Assembly: GCF_001293465.1 (NCBI RefSeq)
Contig: NZ_JSYZ01000007.1
Span: 1-64,000, forward strand
Length of the DNA: 64,000 nucleotides
From: Pseudomonas asplenii
GTDB taxonomy: Bacteria > Pseudomonadota > Gammaproteobacteria > Pseudomonadales > Pseudomonadaceae
Reading direction: 5' to 3'
In this document: positions 34,658 to 43,911 of the stretch, one piece after another
Position numbering within the stretch: position 1 is the stretch's first letter
Layout: each line of letters starts with the position of its first letter
Notes under the pieces: generated by a model
What the model was told of the DNA's origin: nothing
Database searches by the model: none
The model's input: only the letters and a program-made list of their open reading frames with translations
Position numbers and translations under genes: made by a program

Positions 34658-36745
34658 TCAAGCCAGGCGAATCAACGCATCCACCGCCAGCGCCCCCTCG
34701 GCATTGACCAGCAGCGGATTCACATCCAGTTCCAGCAACTGCCCGGCGTTCTCGCAGGCGTAGTCCGCCACCGCGCGAATCGCCGCGACCAACGCCGGCA
34801 ACGGCACCGCCGGGCCGCCGCGAAAGCCGCTGAGCAGCGGCGCGCAACGCAAGCCCAGCAAGGCCTGCTCGATGGCCTGGTCGGTGGTCGGCAGCAGCAG
34901 GCTGCGGCTGTCCTTGAGCAATTCCACCAGGATGCCGCCGGCACCGATCACCAAGGCCAGGCCAAAACCGGGCTCGCGCTTGACCCCGACGATCAGTTCG
35001 GCCAGCGGCGGCGCAGCCATGCGTTCGAGCAACACCTGTTCGAAGCGCACTTGCGGCGCGTGCCGGGCCAGACGCTCGCGCATCGTCTGCAGGGCACTGG
35101 CCAGGGCGACCTCGTCCTGGAGATTGAGCGCGACGCCACCCGCCTCGGTCTTGTGCGGCAGCTCGGCGCTGACCACCTTGAGCACCAGCGGATACCCCAG
35201 GCTGCCGGCCTCCAGCAGCGCCTGCTGCGGATGGCCGATGCGCGCCTGCGGCAATGGCAGGCCGAACGGCCGCAGAGCCTGCTTGGACTGCCACTCATCC
35301 AGCAGGTGGCCTGAGCCTGCCGTGGCCGGCGGGCAGATCGGCACCAGGGCCGCCTGCCCATCGGCCAGCAGCCCTTCGCGGCGCGAGCGGTAATGGGCGA
35401 TCCGTGCCCAGGCCGCCAGGCCGTCCTCGACCCCTTGCAAGGCCGCCACCCCATGGGCGTGCAGGCGCTCACGAGCCGATGCCGGCAGCAGCTCGGGAAA
35501 CGCCGAGGCGACGAAGCCGGTCCTGCCATGACGCTCGAGCGCCTGGCAGTAGAGCTCGAGCAACAGGTCGCACTCCTGGCGCTCGCCGGTGAACTCGGCC
35601 GGATAGTCGAGCACCAGCAGGGCGGCATCGGCCGGCGTTCTCAGGGCGGTGTCGAGCATCCGCTCCAGCGCATCCCGGTCGCCCCAGATCGCCGTGGTGA
35701 AGTCCAGCGGGTTGACCAGGTTGGCGTAGCCGGGCAGCACCTGCGCCAGTTCCGCGCGCTGCCCGGCATCCAGTTTCGGCAGTTTCAGGCCGTTGCGTTC
35801 GGCGTAGTCGGCAATCAACCCGGCATCGCCACCCGAGCAGGCCAGCCCGGTCAGGCTCGGCCCCATCGGCAGGTTGCCGCAGGCGGCGGCCTTGAGGGTT
35901 TCCATGAAGCTCACCGGGCCGCTGACGCGAATCACCCCGAGGCGATCGAACAGGCTGTCATAGAGCGCGTCGGAGCCGGCCAGGGAACTGGTATGACTCA
36001 ACGCCAGTTCGGCGCCGATCTGCGACACGCCGGTCTTCAGGGCGATCACCGGAATACCCTTTTCCAGGGCCTTGCAGGCCGCGCGGGCAAACCCCGGCAC
36101 GTTCTTCAGGCCCTCCAGGTGCAGGCCGATGGCGGTGACCCGTGGCTCGTCGAGCAGCACGTCCATCAGCTCGGCCACGCCCAGTTGCGCCTGGTTGCCG
36201 ACCGAGGCCAGGTAGGCCAGCGGCAACGAACGGTCGCTCATGGACAGGTTGTAGGCGAAGTTGCCGCTCTGGGTCAGCACCGCCACCCCCTTCTCCACCG
36301 TCTTGCCGCCATGGGCCACTGGCCACAGGGCGACGTTGTGCAGGTAGTCGAGCAGGCCATAGCAGTTGGGCCCGAGCAGCGCCATCTCGCCCGCCGCCTG
36401 CAACAGTTGCGCCTGCAGGGCCTGGCCTTCGGCACCGGTCTCGGCGAAGCCGGAGGCATAACAGATCGCCCCGCCCGCGCCCCGGGCCGCCAGCTCGGCG
36501 ACGCAGGCCAGGCTCAGTTCGCGGTGGGTGGCGATGAACACCGCGTCGGGAGCGCAAGGCAATTCCGCGACCGAAGCCACGCAGGGAATTCCGTCGAGGC
36601 TGGCATGTTGCGGGTTGACCAGCCACATCGGCCCCTGGAAGCCGCCTTCGGCGCAGCGCTTGAGCGCCCGCGCCATGCTGCGCCCACCGACGAACGCCAG
36701 GTGCCGAGGGGCCAGCAGACGCTTGAGATTGTCTCGAATGGACAT
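34658..36745 (-). CDS. NDP-forming acyl-CoA synthetase (acetyl-CoA synthetase/ligase family)
   Basis: A 695-residue single-chain ligase: CoA-binding Rossmann domain (FVGGRSMARALKRCAEGGFQG), succinyl-CoA-ligase-like domains with GPNCYGLLD and TQSGNFAYN, then a C-terminal ATP-grasp domain (LPLPQARIGHPQQALLEAGSLGYPLVLKV; ELIVGVKREPGFGLALVIGAGG). It forms an acyl-CoA with ATP and phosphohistidine chemistry. The substrate is unknown; context suggests a carboxylate from arginine or another amino acid. The start at 36745 has AGGAG. It lies 20 bp downstream of the acyl-CoA dehydrogenase gene, in one operon. Confidence 0.9.
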   Translation of the reverse strand: MSIRDNLKRLLAPRHLAFVGGRSMARALKRCAEGGFQGPMWLVNPQHASLDGIPCVASVAELPCAPDAVFIATHRELSLACVAELAARGAGGAICYASGFAETGAEGQALQAQLLQAAGEMALLGPNCYGLLDYLHNVALWPVAHGGKTVEKGVAVLTQSGNFAYNLSMSDRSLPLAYLASVGNQAQLGVAELMDVLLDEPRVTAIGLHLEGLKNVPGFARAACKALEKGIPVIALKTGVSQIGAELALSHTSSLAGSDALYDSLFDRLGVIRVSGPVSFMETLKAAACGNLPMGPSLTGLACSGGDAGLIADYAERNGLKLPKLDAGQRAELAQVLPGYANLVNPLDFTTAIWGDRDALERMLDTALRTPADAALLVLDYPAEFTGERQECDLLLELYCQALERHGRTGFVASAFPELLPASARERLHAHGVAALQGVEDGLAAWARIAHYRSRREGLLADGQAALVPICPPATAGSGHLLDEWQSKQALRPFGLPLPQARIGHPQQALLEAGSLGYPLVLKVVSAELPHKTEAGGVALNLQDEVALASALQTMRERLARHAPQVRFEQVLLERMAAPPLAELIVGVKREPGFGLALVIGAGGILVELLKDSRSLLLPTTDQAIEQALLGLRCAPLLSGFRGGPAVPLPALVAAIRAVADYACENAGQLLELDVNPLLVNAEGALAVDALIRLA

Positions 36746-36765
36746 GCCGTGCTCTCCTGGTTCGC

Positions 36766-37926
36766 TCAGCGCAGCAACGGCCGCAGCAGCTCGCGGGAAA
36801 TGATGTGGCGCTGGATTTCCGAGGTGCCCTCCCAGATCCGCTCGATCCGCGCGTTGCGCCAGATCCGCTCCACCGGCCCCTCGTCCATCAGGCCCATGCC
36901 GCCGAAGATCTGCACCGCCTCGTCGGCGGCACGGCCCAGCACCTCGCTGGCGAACAGCTTGGCCATGCCGGCCTCGCCGTCGGTCAGGGTGCCCTGGTCC
37001 ATCTTCCAGGCGGTGTGCAGGGTCATCAGTTCGGCGGCGCGGATTTCCGTGGCCATGTCCGCCAGCTTGAAGGAGACGCCCTGGTAGCTGCCGATGGGCT
37101 GGCCGAACTGCCGGCGGTCGGCCGCCCACTGCAGGGCCGCCTCCAGCGCGCGCTGGGCCTGGCCGACGCAGTTGGCGGCGACCATCACCCGGCCGGCGGT
37201 GAGCCAGGCGTTGGCGACTTCCCAGCCCTTGCCCACCTCACCGAGCACCTTGGACGCCGGGACGCGACAGTCGTCGAAAAAGATCTCGCTGGTGTGATAC
37301 CCACGGTTGCTCACGCATTTGGGGCCACGGCGGATGGTCATGCCAGGGGTGTCGCAGTCGACCAGAAAGGACGTCACGGCATTGCGCCGGCGGCCGTTGT
37401 GCTCGTAGGTGTCGGTGACCGCGAAGACGATGGCGAAGTCGGCGTGCCCGGCATGGCTGATGAAATGCTTGCTGCCGTTGAGGATGAACTCATCGCCCTC
37501 GCGCACCGCGCGGGTCTTGATCGCATTGGCGTCGGAGCCGGCACCGGGTTCGGTCAGGGCGAAACAGTCGATCTTCTCGCCGCGCACGCAGGGCAGCAGG
37601 TAGTCCTCGATCTGCGCGCCCTGGCAGGCCATGAGGATCTTCGACGGCCGCGCGACGAAGACGTGCAGGGCCCAGGAGACCTTGGACAGCTCACGTTCGA
37701 TCAGCGCCTGGGACAGGTAGTCGAGGCCGCCACCGCCGACCTGCTCCGGCATGTTGAAGGCATAGAAGCCGGCGGCGATGGCCTTGGCGCGGATCTGCGC
37801 GGCAAGCTCCGGCGGCACGGCATCGGCGCGGTCGACCGCATCTTCGTGGGGCAGCAGTTCCTTCTCGACAAAACTGCGCACCGCTTCGACCAGCATGTCC
37901 TGCTCTTGGGTCAGTTGGAAATTCAT
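36766..37926 (-). CDS. Acyl-CoA dehydrogenase
   Basis: A 386-residue FAD-dependent acyl-CoA dehydrogenase: FALTEPGAGSDA (flavin contact), HFISHAGHADFAIV, and the C-terminal QIFGGMGLMDEGPVERIWRNARIERIWEGTSEIQRHIISR. The Glu in RIWEGTSEIQ is the usual family motif; the catalytic base position varies with subclass. It introduces the alpha-beta double bond in acyl-CoA. 18 bp separate it from the hydratase gene. Substrate unknown. Confidence 0.93.
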   Translation of the reverse strand: MNFQLTQEQDMLVEAVRSFVEKELLPHEDAVDRADAVPPELAAQIRAKAIAAGFYAFNMPEQVGGGGLDYLSQALIERELSKVSWALHVFVARPSKILMACQGAQIEDYLLPCVRGEKIDCFALTEPGAGSDANAIKTRAVREGDEFILNGSKHFISHAGHADFAIVFAVTDTYEHNGRRRNAVTSFLVDCDTPGMTIRRGPKCVSNRGYHTSEIFFDDCRVPASKVLGEVGKGWEVANAWLTAGRVMVAANCVGQAQRALEAALQWAADRRQFGQPIGSYQGVSFKLADMATEIRAAELMTLHTAWKMDQGTLTDGEAGMAKLFASEVLGRAADEAVQIFGGMGLMDEGPVERIWRNARIERIWEGTSEIQRHIISRELLRPLLR

Positions 37927-37944
37927 GGGTTACCTGCTGTCCGG

Positions 37945-38736
37945 TTACTGGCCAATGAAGTGGGGAGCACGTTTTTCCACGGCGGCCCGCAGCGCCTCGA
38001 CGCCATCGCGGCTGCGGCCGCAGAGCAGGCCGGCGGCCTGTTCGGCCTGCAGTTGCTCGGCCAGGCTGCGAGCGGCGCCCTCGCGCAGCAGCGCCTTGGT
38101 CTGGGCGAAAGCGAAGGTCGGGCCGGATGCCAGCCGCGCGGCCAGTTCATTGGCGGCGCCGGCCAGTTGCTCATCGGCGCAGACTTCACTGACCAGGCCG
38201 GCGGCCAGGGCCCGCTCGGCACTCCAGAGTTCGTCGAGGAACAGCAGGCGCTTGGCCTGTTCCGCGCCGATCAACCGTGGCAGGTGCCAGCTGGCCCCGG
38301 CGTCCGGCGAGTAGGCCATGCCGGTGTAGCCGGCCTTGAACCGCGCGGTTTGCGCGGCCAGGCGGAAATCGCAGCACAGGCTCAAATCCATGCCCGCACC
38401 GACGGCCGTGCCGTTGACAGCGGCAATGGTCGGCTTGGCGAAACCGTGCAGGCGGCTCATCAGCACATGGGCGGTTTCGGTCCAGCCATAGGTTTCGAGG
38501 ATGCCGCGGCGTTCGGCGTCGGCCCATTCGGCGAGGTCGGCGCCAGAGCAGAAGCTGCGGCCATGGCCGGTCAGCAGCAGTACCCGCACCGCCGGGTCGG
38601 CGGCATGCCGGTCGAGCAGATCGATCAGCGACTTGAGCGTGGGGATGTCCAACGCATTGCGTTGCTCGGGGCGGTTGAGGGTGATCCGGGCGATGCCGGC
38701 CTCCACCGTATCGAGCAGGGTCGGTTGGGAGCTCAT
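37945..38736 (-). CDS. Enoyl-CoA hydratase/isomerase family protein
   Basis: A 263-residue crotonase. The oxyanion-hole motifs are GHGRSFCSGADLAEWADA and KPTIAAVNGTAVGAGMDLSLCCDFRLA. Residues in the second motif and the PDAGASWHLPRLIG block fit hydratase/isomerase members. It is the first gene of the operon echA, acyl-CoA dehydrogenase, acyl-CoA synthetase, quinone reductase, tetR2. Palindrome copy 5 lies 55 bp upstream. Confidence 0.92.
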   Translation of the reverse strand: MSSQPTLLDTVEAGIARITLNRPEQRNALDIPTLKSLIDLLDRHAADPAVRVLLLTGHGRSFCSGADLAEWADAERRGILETYGWTETAHVLMSRLHGFAKPTIAAVNGTAVGAGMDLSLCCDFRLAAQTARFKAGYTGMAYSPDAGASWHLPRLIGAEQAKRLLFLDELWSAERALAAGLVSEVCADEQLAGAANELAARLASGPTFAFAQTKALLREGAARSLAEQLQAEQAAGLLCGRSRDGVEALRAAVEKRAPHFIGQ

Positions 38737-38790
38737 GAAAGGCCCTCGGCTTATTGTTCTTGGGTGTGAGGTGGAACATTGAGGGCGATA

Positions 38791-38806
38791 CTAAACAAGT
38801 GTTCAG
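38791..38806. promoter_or_regulatory. TetR-type operator, copy 5 of 5
   Basis: CTAAACAAGTGTTCAG on the plus strand, that is CTGAACACTTGTTTAG on the minus strand, matches copy 3 (TTAAACACTTGTTCAA) nearly end to end. It is placed in the promoter of the hydratase operon. Confidence 0.65.
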
Positions 38807-39077
38807 TAGAGTCGCAATCGCTTGAAGTCCTTCATTCAATTTCTTGGAATATTCATCAATCTATTGATTTATATGAATTTATCTTGATGAAAAAGCCTGC
38901 CGGCAGGGGAAGTTGTTACATCTTCGAACAACTCGCTGGAGGGGTTGACCGGGGGCCGTCAGCAGCAGACCAAAGAACATCAACACCGCTGATATCAACT
39001 ATTCCTGCCACCGCCTTACACCGCCTCGGCCCAATCACTAAACTGCCCTACCCGTCCCGTTCCAGAGCTTCCCGACC
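38807..39077. other. Intergenic region between the hydratase operon and the MFS gene
   Basis: No coding sequence is visible. The first 80 bp are AT-rich, consistent with promoters for both directions. TGTTACATCTTCGAACA at 38914-38930 repeats the element upstream of the toxin gene (26570) with one change, and is embedded in a longer inverted repeat AGTTGTT...AACAACT. Confidence 0.4.
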
Positions 39078-40280
39078 ATGTCGACCCACCCCCACGCCAC
39101 GCCCGTGATGACCCGCGCCCTGGTGATGCTGTTCGCCTTCTGCTGCGGTGCCATCGTGGCCAACATCTACTACGCCCAGCCGATCATCGAACTGATCGCC
39201 CCGGACCTGGGCATCTCCGCCCACAGCGCCAGCCTGATCGTCTCCCTGACCCAGATCGGCTATGCCCTGGGGCTGTTCTTCCTGGTGCCGCTGGGTGACC
39301 TGCTGGAGAACCGCAAGCTGATGATCGCCACCGTGGTGGTCTCGACCCTCAGCCTGGTGGCCGCCGGCCTGTCGCGACAGCCCGGTGTGTTCCTGATGGT
39401 GTCGCTGCTGATCGGCTTCAGTTCGGTGTCGGTGCAGATCCTGATTCCCCTGGCCGCGCACCTGGCCCCGGAGGCGTCCCGCGGGCGGGTGGTCGGCGGG
39501 ATCATGGGCGGCCTGCTGCTGGGCATCCTGCTGGCCCGGCCGCTGTCGAGCGTGGTGGCCGACCACTTCGGCTGGCGCACGGTGTTCATCGGTGCCGCGG
39601 TGTTGATGCTGTTCATCATGCTGGTGATCCTGACCACCATGCCCAGGCGCCAACCCAGCCACAGCGCCACCTACGGGCAACTGCTCGGTTCACTGGGCAA
39701 GCTGTTCCGTGACCAGCCGGTGCTTCGCCAGCGGGCCTGGTACCAGGGGTTGATGTTCGCCACCTTCAGCCTGTTCTGGACCGCCGTGCCGCTGGAGTTG
39801 TCACGGGTCCATGGCCTGTCGCAGTCGCAGATCGCGCTGTTCGCCCTGGTCGGCGCGATGGGCGCGATTGCCGCGCCACTGGCCGGGCGCCTGGCGGATG
39901 CCGGACACACCCACCGCGCCTCACTGCTGGCGATGCTGCTGGCGACCCTGAGCTTCGTTCCGGCGCTGGTTCACCCGGCCTATAGCGTGATCGGCCTGGC
40001 CGTGACCGGCGTGCTGCTGGACTTCGCCGTGCAGATGAACATGGTGCTCGGCCAGCGCTCGGTGTATGCCCTGGATGCGGCCAGCCGCGGGCGGCTCAAT
40101 GCGCTGTACATGACCAGCATTTTCATCGGCGGTGCCATCGGTTCGGCAGTGGCCAGCAGTTTGTACGAGCAAGGTGGCTGGGCGGCGATCATGGCGCTGG
40201 GCAGCGCCCTGCCGCTGGTGGCGCTGCTGAGCTTCCTGGTGGTGGCCGGTCGGCAGAAACGGCTGGCTGCGGTGGCCTGA
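39078..40280 (+). CDS. MFS transporter, drug/sugar efflux type
   Basis: A 400-residue major facilitator with 12 predicted helices. The N-terminal pattern VANIYYAQPIIELIAPDLGI and LGDLLENRKLM (motif A region) are characteristic of the YgaY/YttB-like efflux subgroup. It lies after the island's last palindrome, divergent from the hydratase operon, and may export a pathway product. That link is only positional. Confidence 0.9.
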   Translation: MSTHPHATPVMTRALVMLFAFCCGAIVANIYYAQPIIELIAPDLGISAHSASLIVSLTQIGYALGLFFLVPLGDLLENRKLMIATVVVSTLSLVAAGLSRQPGVFLMVSLLIGFSSVSVQILIPLAAHLAPEASRGRVVGGIMGGLLLGILLARPLSSVVADHFGWRTVFIGAAVLMLFIMLVILTTMPRRQPSHSATYGQLLGSLGKLFRDQPVLRQRAWYQGLMFATFSLFWTAVPLELSRVHGLSQSQIALFALVGAMGAIAAPLAGRLADAGHTHRASLLAMLLATLSFVPALVHPAYSVIGLAVTGVLLDFAVQMNMVLGQRSVYALDAASRGRLNALYMTSIFIGGAIGSAVASSLYEQGGWAAIMALGSALPLVALLSFLVVAGRQKRLAAVA

Positions 40281-40307
40281 CCATCGGGATTGGTGGTGAC
40301 CGGTCTT

Positions 40308-40397
40308 TGGCTTTCGCGGATGAATCCGGCTCCCGGTTTTGTGGCGCACACAGGATTTGGGCTCGGCACGTCATTCGCGAAGGCGCCCCCCCACAGC
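40308..40397. repeat. REP-like pair, degenerate
   Basis: TTCGCGGATGAATCCGGCTC and, about 60 bp later, ATTCGCGAAGGCGCCCC resemble the termini of Pseudomonas REP sequences. They lie between the MFS and nudK genes. Symmetry is imperfect, so confidence is low. Confidence 0.35.
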
Positions 40398-40449
40398 CAC
40401 CACCGAATCCAAGTATGATCGACATTTTGCTCACCACAGGGCGTGGATC

Positions 40450-41046
40450 ATGACCGCAACGAAAGACCGGGTTCGCATCGTCGACAGCACCGTCCTCTCC
40501 GACGACTGGTACCTGCTGAAGAAAACCACCTTCGATTTCCTGCGCAGCGACGGCACCTGGCAACGCCAGAGCCGCGAGACCTATGACCGTGGCAATGGCG
40601 CGACCATCCTGCTGTTCAACCGGGAAAAACGCAGCGTGGTGCTGACCCGCCAGTTCCGCTTCCCAGTGTTCGTCAACGGCCATGACGGCATGCTGGTGGA
40701 GGCCGCCGCCGGCCTGCTGGAGAACGCCTCGCCCGAAGAGCGGATTCGCGCCGAGGCCGAGGAGGAAACCGGTTACCGGGTGCAGCATGTGCAGAAGATC
40801 TTCGAGGCCTACATGAGCCCCGGCTCGGTCACCGAAAAGCTGCACTTCTTCCTGGGCGAGTATGACGGCGACAGCAAGGTCGGCCATGGCGGCGGCCTGG
40901 AGGCCGAGGGTGAAGACCTGGAGGTCCTGGAGCTGTCCCTGGAAGATGCCCTGGCGGCAGTAAGGCGCGGGGAAATCGTCGATGCCAAGACCATCATGCT
41001 GTTGCAGTACGTGGCCTTGAACAACACCCTCGATACCCCGCGCTGA
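40450..41046 (+). CDS. nudK: GDP-mannose pyrophosphatase NudK-type Nudix hydrolase
   Basis: A 198-residue Nudix protein matching E. coli NudK along its length: SRETYDRGNGATILLFNREKRSVVLTRQFR, a Nudix helix (EERIRAEAEEETGYRV) and AYMSPGSVTEKLHFFLGEY. The Nudix-box position usually occupied by Arg is Ala; the catalytic glutamates are present. It hydrolyses GDP-mannose or ADP-ribose-like substrates. The start is the ATG at 40450. It converges with nadE. Confidence 0.9.
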   Translation: MTATKDRVRIVDSTVLSDDWYLLKKTTFDFLRSDGTWQRQSRETYDRGNGATILLFNREKRSVVLTRQFRFPVFVNGHDGMLVEAAAGLLENASPEERIRAEAEEETGYRVQHVQKIFEAYMSPGSVTEKLHFFLGEYDGDSKVGHGGGLEAEGEDLEVLELSLEDALAAVRRGEIVDAKTIMLLQYVALNNTLDTPR

Positions 41047-41052
41047 TCCACC

Positions 41053-41880
41053 TCAGACCGGCGAGTACGGCAAGGCCCGCTTGTGCGCGGTCCGGGCGTA
41101 AGCCGCTTCGATGATTGCACTGACCTGCGCCGCCACCGGCTCGCCCAACAGGTAGGCGTCGATCTCGGCGTAGGTGCAGCCATAGGCGGCTTCGTCCGGC
41201 TTGCCCGGCACCAGCTCCTCCAGGTCCGCCGTCGGCGTCTTGAACACCAGGTGCTCCGGTGCGCCCATGGCCGACGCCAGCCGACGCACCTGGCCCTTGG
41301 TCAGGCCCGACAGCGGCGCCAGGTCGCAGGCCCCATCACCGAACTTGGTGAAGAAGCCCATCAGCGCCTCGGCGGCATGATCGGTGCCCACCACCAGCCC
41401 GTCGACGAAATTGGCCAGCGCATACTGGGTCATCATCCGCGCCCGGGCCTTGACGTTGCCCTTGACGAAATCCACCCGGGCCGGGCTGGCTTGCAACGCC
41501 TCGACGTCGAGGCTGTCCATCAGCCCCTCGACACAGGCCGAGATATTCGCGCTGCTGATCTCGTCCGGCCGGATGAACGCCAGGGACGCCTGGGCATCGC
41601 TTTCGTCGGCCTGGGACCGGTACGGCAGGCGCATGGCGATGAAACGTGCCGCCACGCCCTCCTCGCGCAACTGCTCGACCGCCAGTTGGCACAGCCGGCC
41701 GGCGGTCAGCGAATCGACCCCGCCACTGATGCCGAGCACCAACGCCCGGCAGCCGGAACGCTTGAGCGTCGCCTTGATGAAGTCGATACGCCGGGCCAGT
41801 TCCACGGCCTCGTCACCACCGGCCAGTTGCCGGTTCACGCCGAGTGCCTGGGCAATACGATCCTGAGTCGCGGTTCCCAT
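41053..41880 (-). CDS. nadE: NH3-dependent NAD+ synthetase
   Basis: A 275-residue NAD synthetase with the PP-loop SGGVDS (52-57), [37 protein letters not shown] and the C-terminal KRALPYSP. There is no glutaminase domain, so ammonia is the nitrogen donor. It performs the last step from nicotinate adenine dinucleotide to NAD. The start follows the pncB stop by one base. Third gene of pncA-pncB-nadE. Confidence 0.96.
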   Translation of the reverse strand: MGTATQDRIAQALGVNRQLAGGDEAVELARRIDFIKATLKRSGCRALVLGISGGVDSLTAGRLCQLAVEQLREEGVAARFIAMRLPYRSQADESDAQASLAFIRPDEISSANISACVEGLMDSLDVEALQASPARVDFVKGNVKARARMMTQYALANFVDGLVVGTDHAAEALMGFFTKFGDGACDLAPLSGLTKGQVRRLASAMGAPEHLVFKTPTADLEELVPGKPDEAAYGCTYAEIDAYLLGEPVAAQVSAIIEAAYARTAHKRALPYSPV

Positions 41881-41881
41881 C

Positions 41882-43111
41882 TCACACCTCCAGTTGCCGA
41901 TTGATTTCAGTCACCTTGAACACCTGCGCCGCGTAGCGCAGGAACGACGGGTCTTCACAGACGTTCTTCACCGGGTCGTCGGAGAACTTCACCACCGGTT
42001 CGCCGTGCACCCGCACCAGCTTCATCACGATGCTCAGCGGTTCGACACCCTCGACGTCGCACGCCAGGCTGGTGCCCATGCCGAAGCCGAAACGTGCCTT
42101 GCCCCGCACATGGCGCATGATCGGCAGGCACTTCTCGAAGTCCAGGCCATCGGAAAACATCAGTTCCTTGCTCATCGGATCGATGCCCAACTGCCGGTAG
42201 CGCGCCAGCACCTTGTCGGCCCAGACCAGCGGATCACCGGAGTCCTGCCGCAGGCCGTCGTAGAGCTTGGCGAAGTACAGGTCGAAGTCCTTGAGGAAAA
42301 AGTCGGTGCTGATGCAGTCGGTCAGGGCGATCCCGAGCCGGCCGCGATACTCGCGTACCCAGTTTTCCAGGGCTGCGTTCTGGCTTTCGCGCAGGCGACC
42401 GAGTTGCTGGTGCACCATCAGCCACTGGTGGGCCATGGTGCCGATCAGCGGCAGGTCGAACTCGTAGGCCAGATGGGCGTTGCTGGTCCCGACGAACACC
42501 CCGGGGAAGTCGCGGCGCATGATGTCCACCACCTCGCGCTGGGCGCGGAACGACAGCCGCCGGCGGGTCGAAAAGTCCGACACCCGCAGGTCGGCCAGTT
42601 CCTCGCGGCTGAGGTTCTTCTCCAGCCATTCGAACTTCTGGTAGAGCTTGCGGCTGACGTCCTCCAGCAGCACATCCGGGTACTTCTCGCGGTTGCGCAA
42701 CTCGCTGACCAAGGCCAGCACCGGCTGCTCGAACATGATGCAGTGCAGCATTGGCCCGCGGACGCGGATAGCCAGTTGCCCATCCACTTCGCTGACGTGG
42801 ATGTAGCGCAGGTTGAAGCGGAACAGGCCGAGGAACTGCTCGAAGTCCGCCGTCAGGTACTCGCGAAACCGCCGGTTGAACAGGAAGCGCAGCTCGCCTT
42901 CGCGCATCTGCAGGCCGGCGAGCTTTTCCAGCTCGGTGCGCACTTCGGGAATCAGGTGGCCGAGCTTCTCCCGGGAACGGACGATGAACTGGTATTCCAC
43001 CTCGACGTTGGGGTGCTGGTGCAACACCGCCTGCATCATGGTGAAGGTGTAGTAGTCGGTATCCAGCAAGCCCTGGATGACGCCGCCTTCGCGGTTGAAT
43101 GCGCTTTCCAT
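41882..43111 (-). CDS. pncB: Nicotinate phosphoribosyltransferase
   Basis: A 409-residue NAPRTase: [26 protein letters not shown] near the N-terminus, the phosphorylation/active-site region [27 protein letters not shown] with the catalytic His, and [17 protein letters not shown]. It converts nicotinate and PRPP to NaMN in NAD salvage, using product from the upstream nicotinamidase. 3 bp separate it from pncA. Confidence 0.96.
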   Translation of the reverse strand: MESAFNREGGVIQGLLDTDYYTFTMMQAVLHQHPNVEVEYQFIVRSREKLGHLIPEVRTELEKLAGLQMREGELRFLFNRRFREYLTADFEQFLGLFRFNLRYIHVSEVDGQLAIRVRGPMLHCIMFEQPVLALVSELRNREKYPDVLLEDVSRKLYQKFEWLEKNLSREELADLRVSDFSTRRRLSFRAQREVVDIMRRDFPGVFVGTSNAHLAYEFDLPLIGTMAHQWLMVHQQLGRLRESQNAALENWVREYRGRLGIALTDCISTDFFLKDFDLYFAKLYDGLRQDSGDPLVWADKVLARYRQLGIDPMSKELMFSDGLDFEKCLPIMRHVRGKARFGFGMGTSLACDVEGVEPLSIVMKLVRVHGEPVVKFSDDPVKNVCEDPSFLRYAAQVFKVTEINRQLEV

Positions 43112-43114
43112 GAA

Positions 43115-43768
43115 TTACTCCTTGTGGCCGGTCGCACGGACCAGTTGTTCGCGACTGTTGACGACTTCGATACGCGCCTGCTGCAGGTCGTGGATGGCCT
43201 GCTGCGCGCCCTCGGCGCTGATGGCCCGGCAGGCCGGCAGGTAGACGATGACCTTGAAACCGGCCCCCGCCAGTTGCAGCGCGGTGGTCTTGACACAGAA
43301 GTCCAGGGCCAGGCCGCCGACGATCACCTGTTGGACCCCGCGGGCATTGAGGTACTCGATCACCCCCGTGGAGAGCTGGTGGTAGAGGTCATGGAAACAG
43401 GCCCCGTAGGGGTGCAGCGCCGGCTCCACGCCCTTCCAGACGAAGTAGTCGTAGTCCTGGGGCGCCGGCAGTTCGTCAAGCAGGGTGAAACCTTCGGTAC
43501 CGGGGACGCAGTGGCTGACCCAGGTCAGGTCGGCATGTTCCAGGCCGGTGGGCTTGAGCATGTCCTCGTGGGACTCGACCACCCAAGGCGCCTGGGGACT
43601 GTGGGCGTCCTTGCTGCCGACGCGGATCCCGGCCAGCGAGGCCATGAAGTTCAGCTCGGCACCGATCAGGTGGCCACCGACGACCGGCAGTTCATCCGGG
43701 CAGAGTGGCGTGAAGCCCTTTTGGGCATCGACATCGAAGGCGGCGGTCGTGATCACTTGAGCAGTCAT
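43115..43768 (-). CDS. pncA: Nicotinamidase
   Basis: A 217-residue isochorismatase-like amidohydrolase. The triad is visible as Asp in FDVDAQKGF, Lys in VWKGVEP and the nucleophile Cys in GGLALDFCVKTTAL (about residue 158). It converts nicotinamide to nicotinate. The start at 43768 has GGAG about 8 bp upstream. The first NrtR-type palindrome (43799) lies 30 bp upstream. Divergent from nadD2. Confidence 0.94.
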   Translation of the reverse strand: MTAQVITTAAFDVDAQKGFTPLCPDELPVVGGHLIGAELNFMASLAGIRVGSKDAHSPQAPWVVESHEDMLKPTGLEHADLTWVSHCVPGTEGFTLLDELPAPQDYDYFVWKGVEPALHPYGACFHDLYHQLSTGVIEYLNARGVQQVIVGGLALDFCVKTTALQLAGAGFKVIVYLPACRAISAEGAQQAIHDLQQARIEVVNSREQLVRATGHKE

Positions 43769-43798
43769 GGCAGGTTCTCCCTTTGCGATGAGACAAAG

Positions 43799-43813
43799 GT
43801 ACATGTCATGTAC
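43799..43813. promoter_or_regulatory. Probable NrtR operator, pncA side
   Basis: GTACATG-T-CATGTAC is a perfect odd palindrome in AT-rich flanks, 30 bp from the pncA start. The matching site is at 43897. Confidence 0.7.
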
Positions 43814-43896
43814 TTTCAAATCAAGCCCGATTTCAAAAATATTCAGATCACCCATTTAAAAGCTACAAACCGCGAGGAACCCTTCTTGACCAATAA

Positions 43897-43911
43897 GTAC
43901 ATGACAAGTAC
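43897..43911. promoter_or_regulatory. Probable NrtR operator, nadD2 side
   Basis: GTACATG-A-CAAGTAC differs from the first site at two positions and lies 26 bp before the nadD2 start. The pair flank the two divergent promoters of NAD genes, with the nrtR regulator gene next door. Confidence 0.7.
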
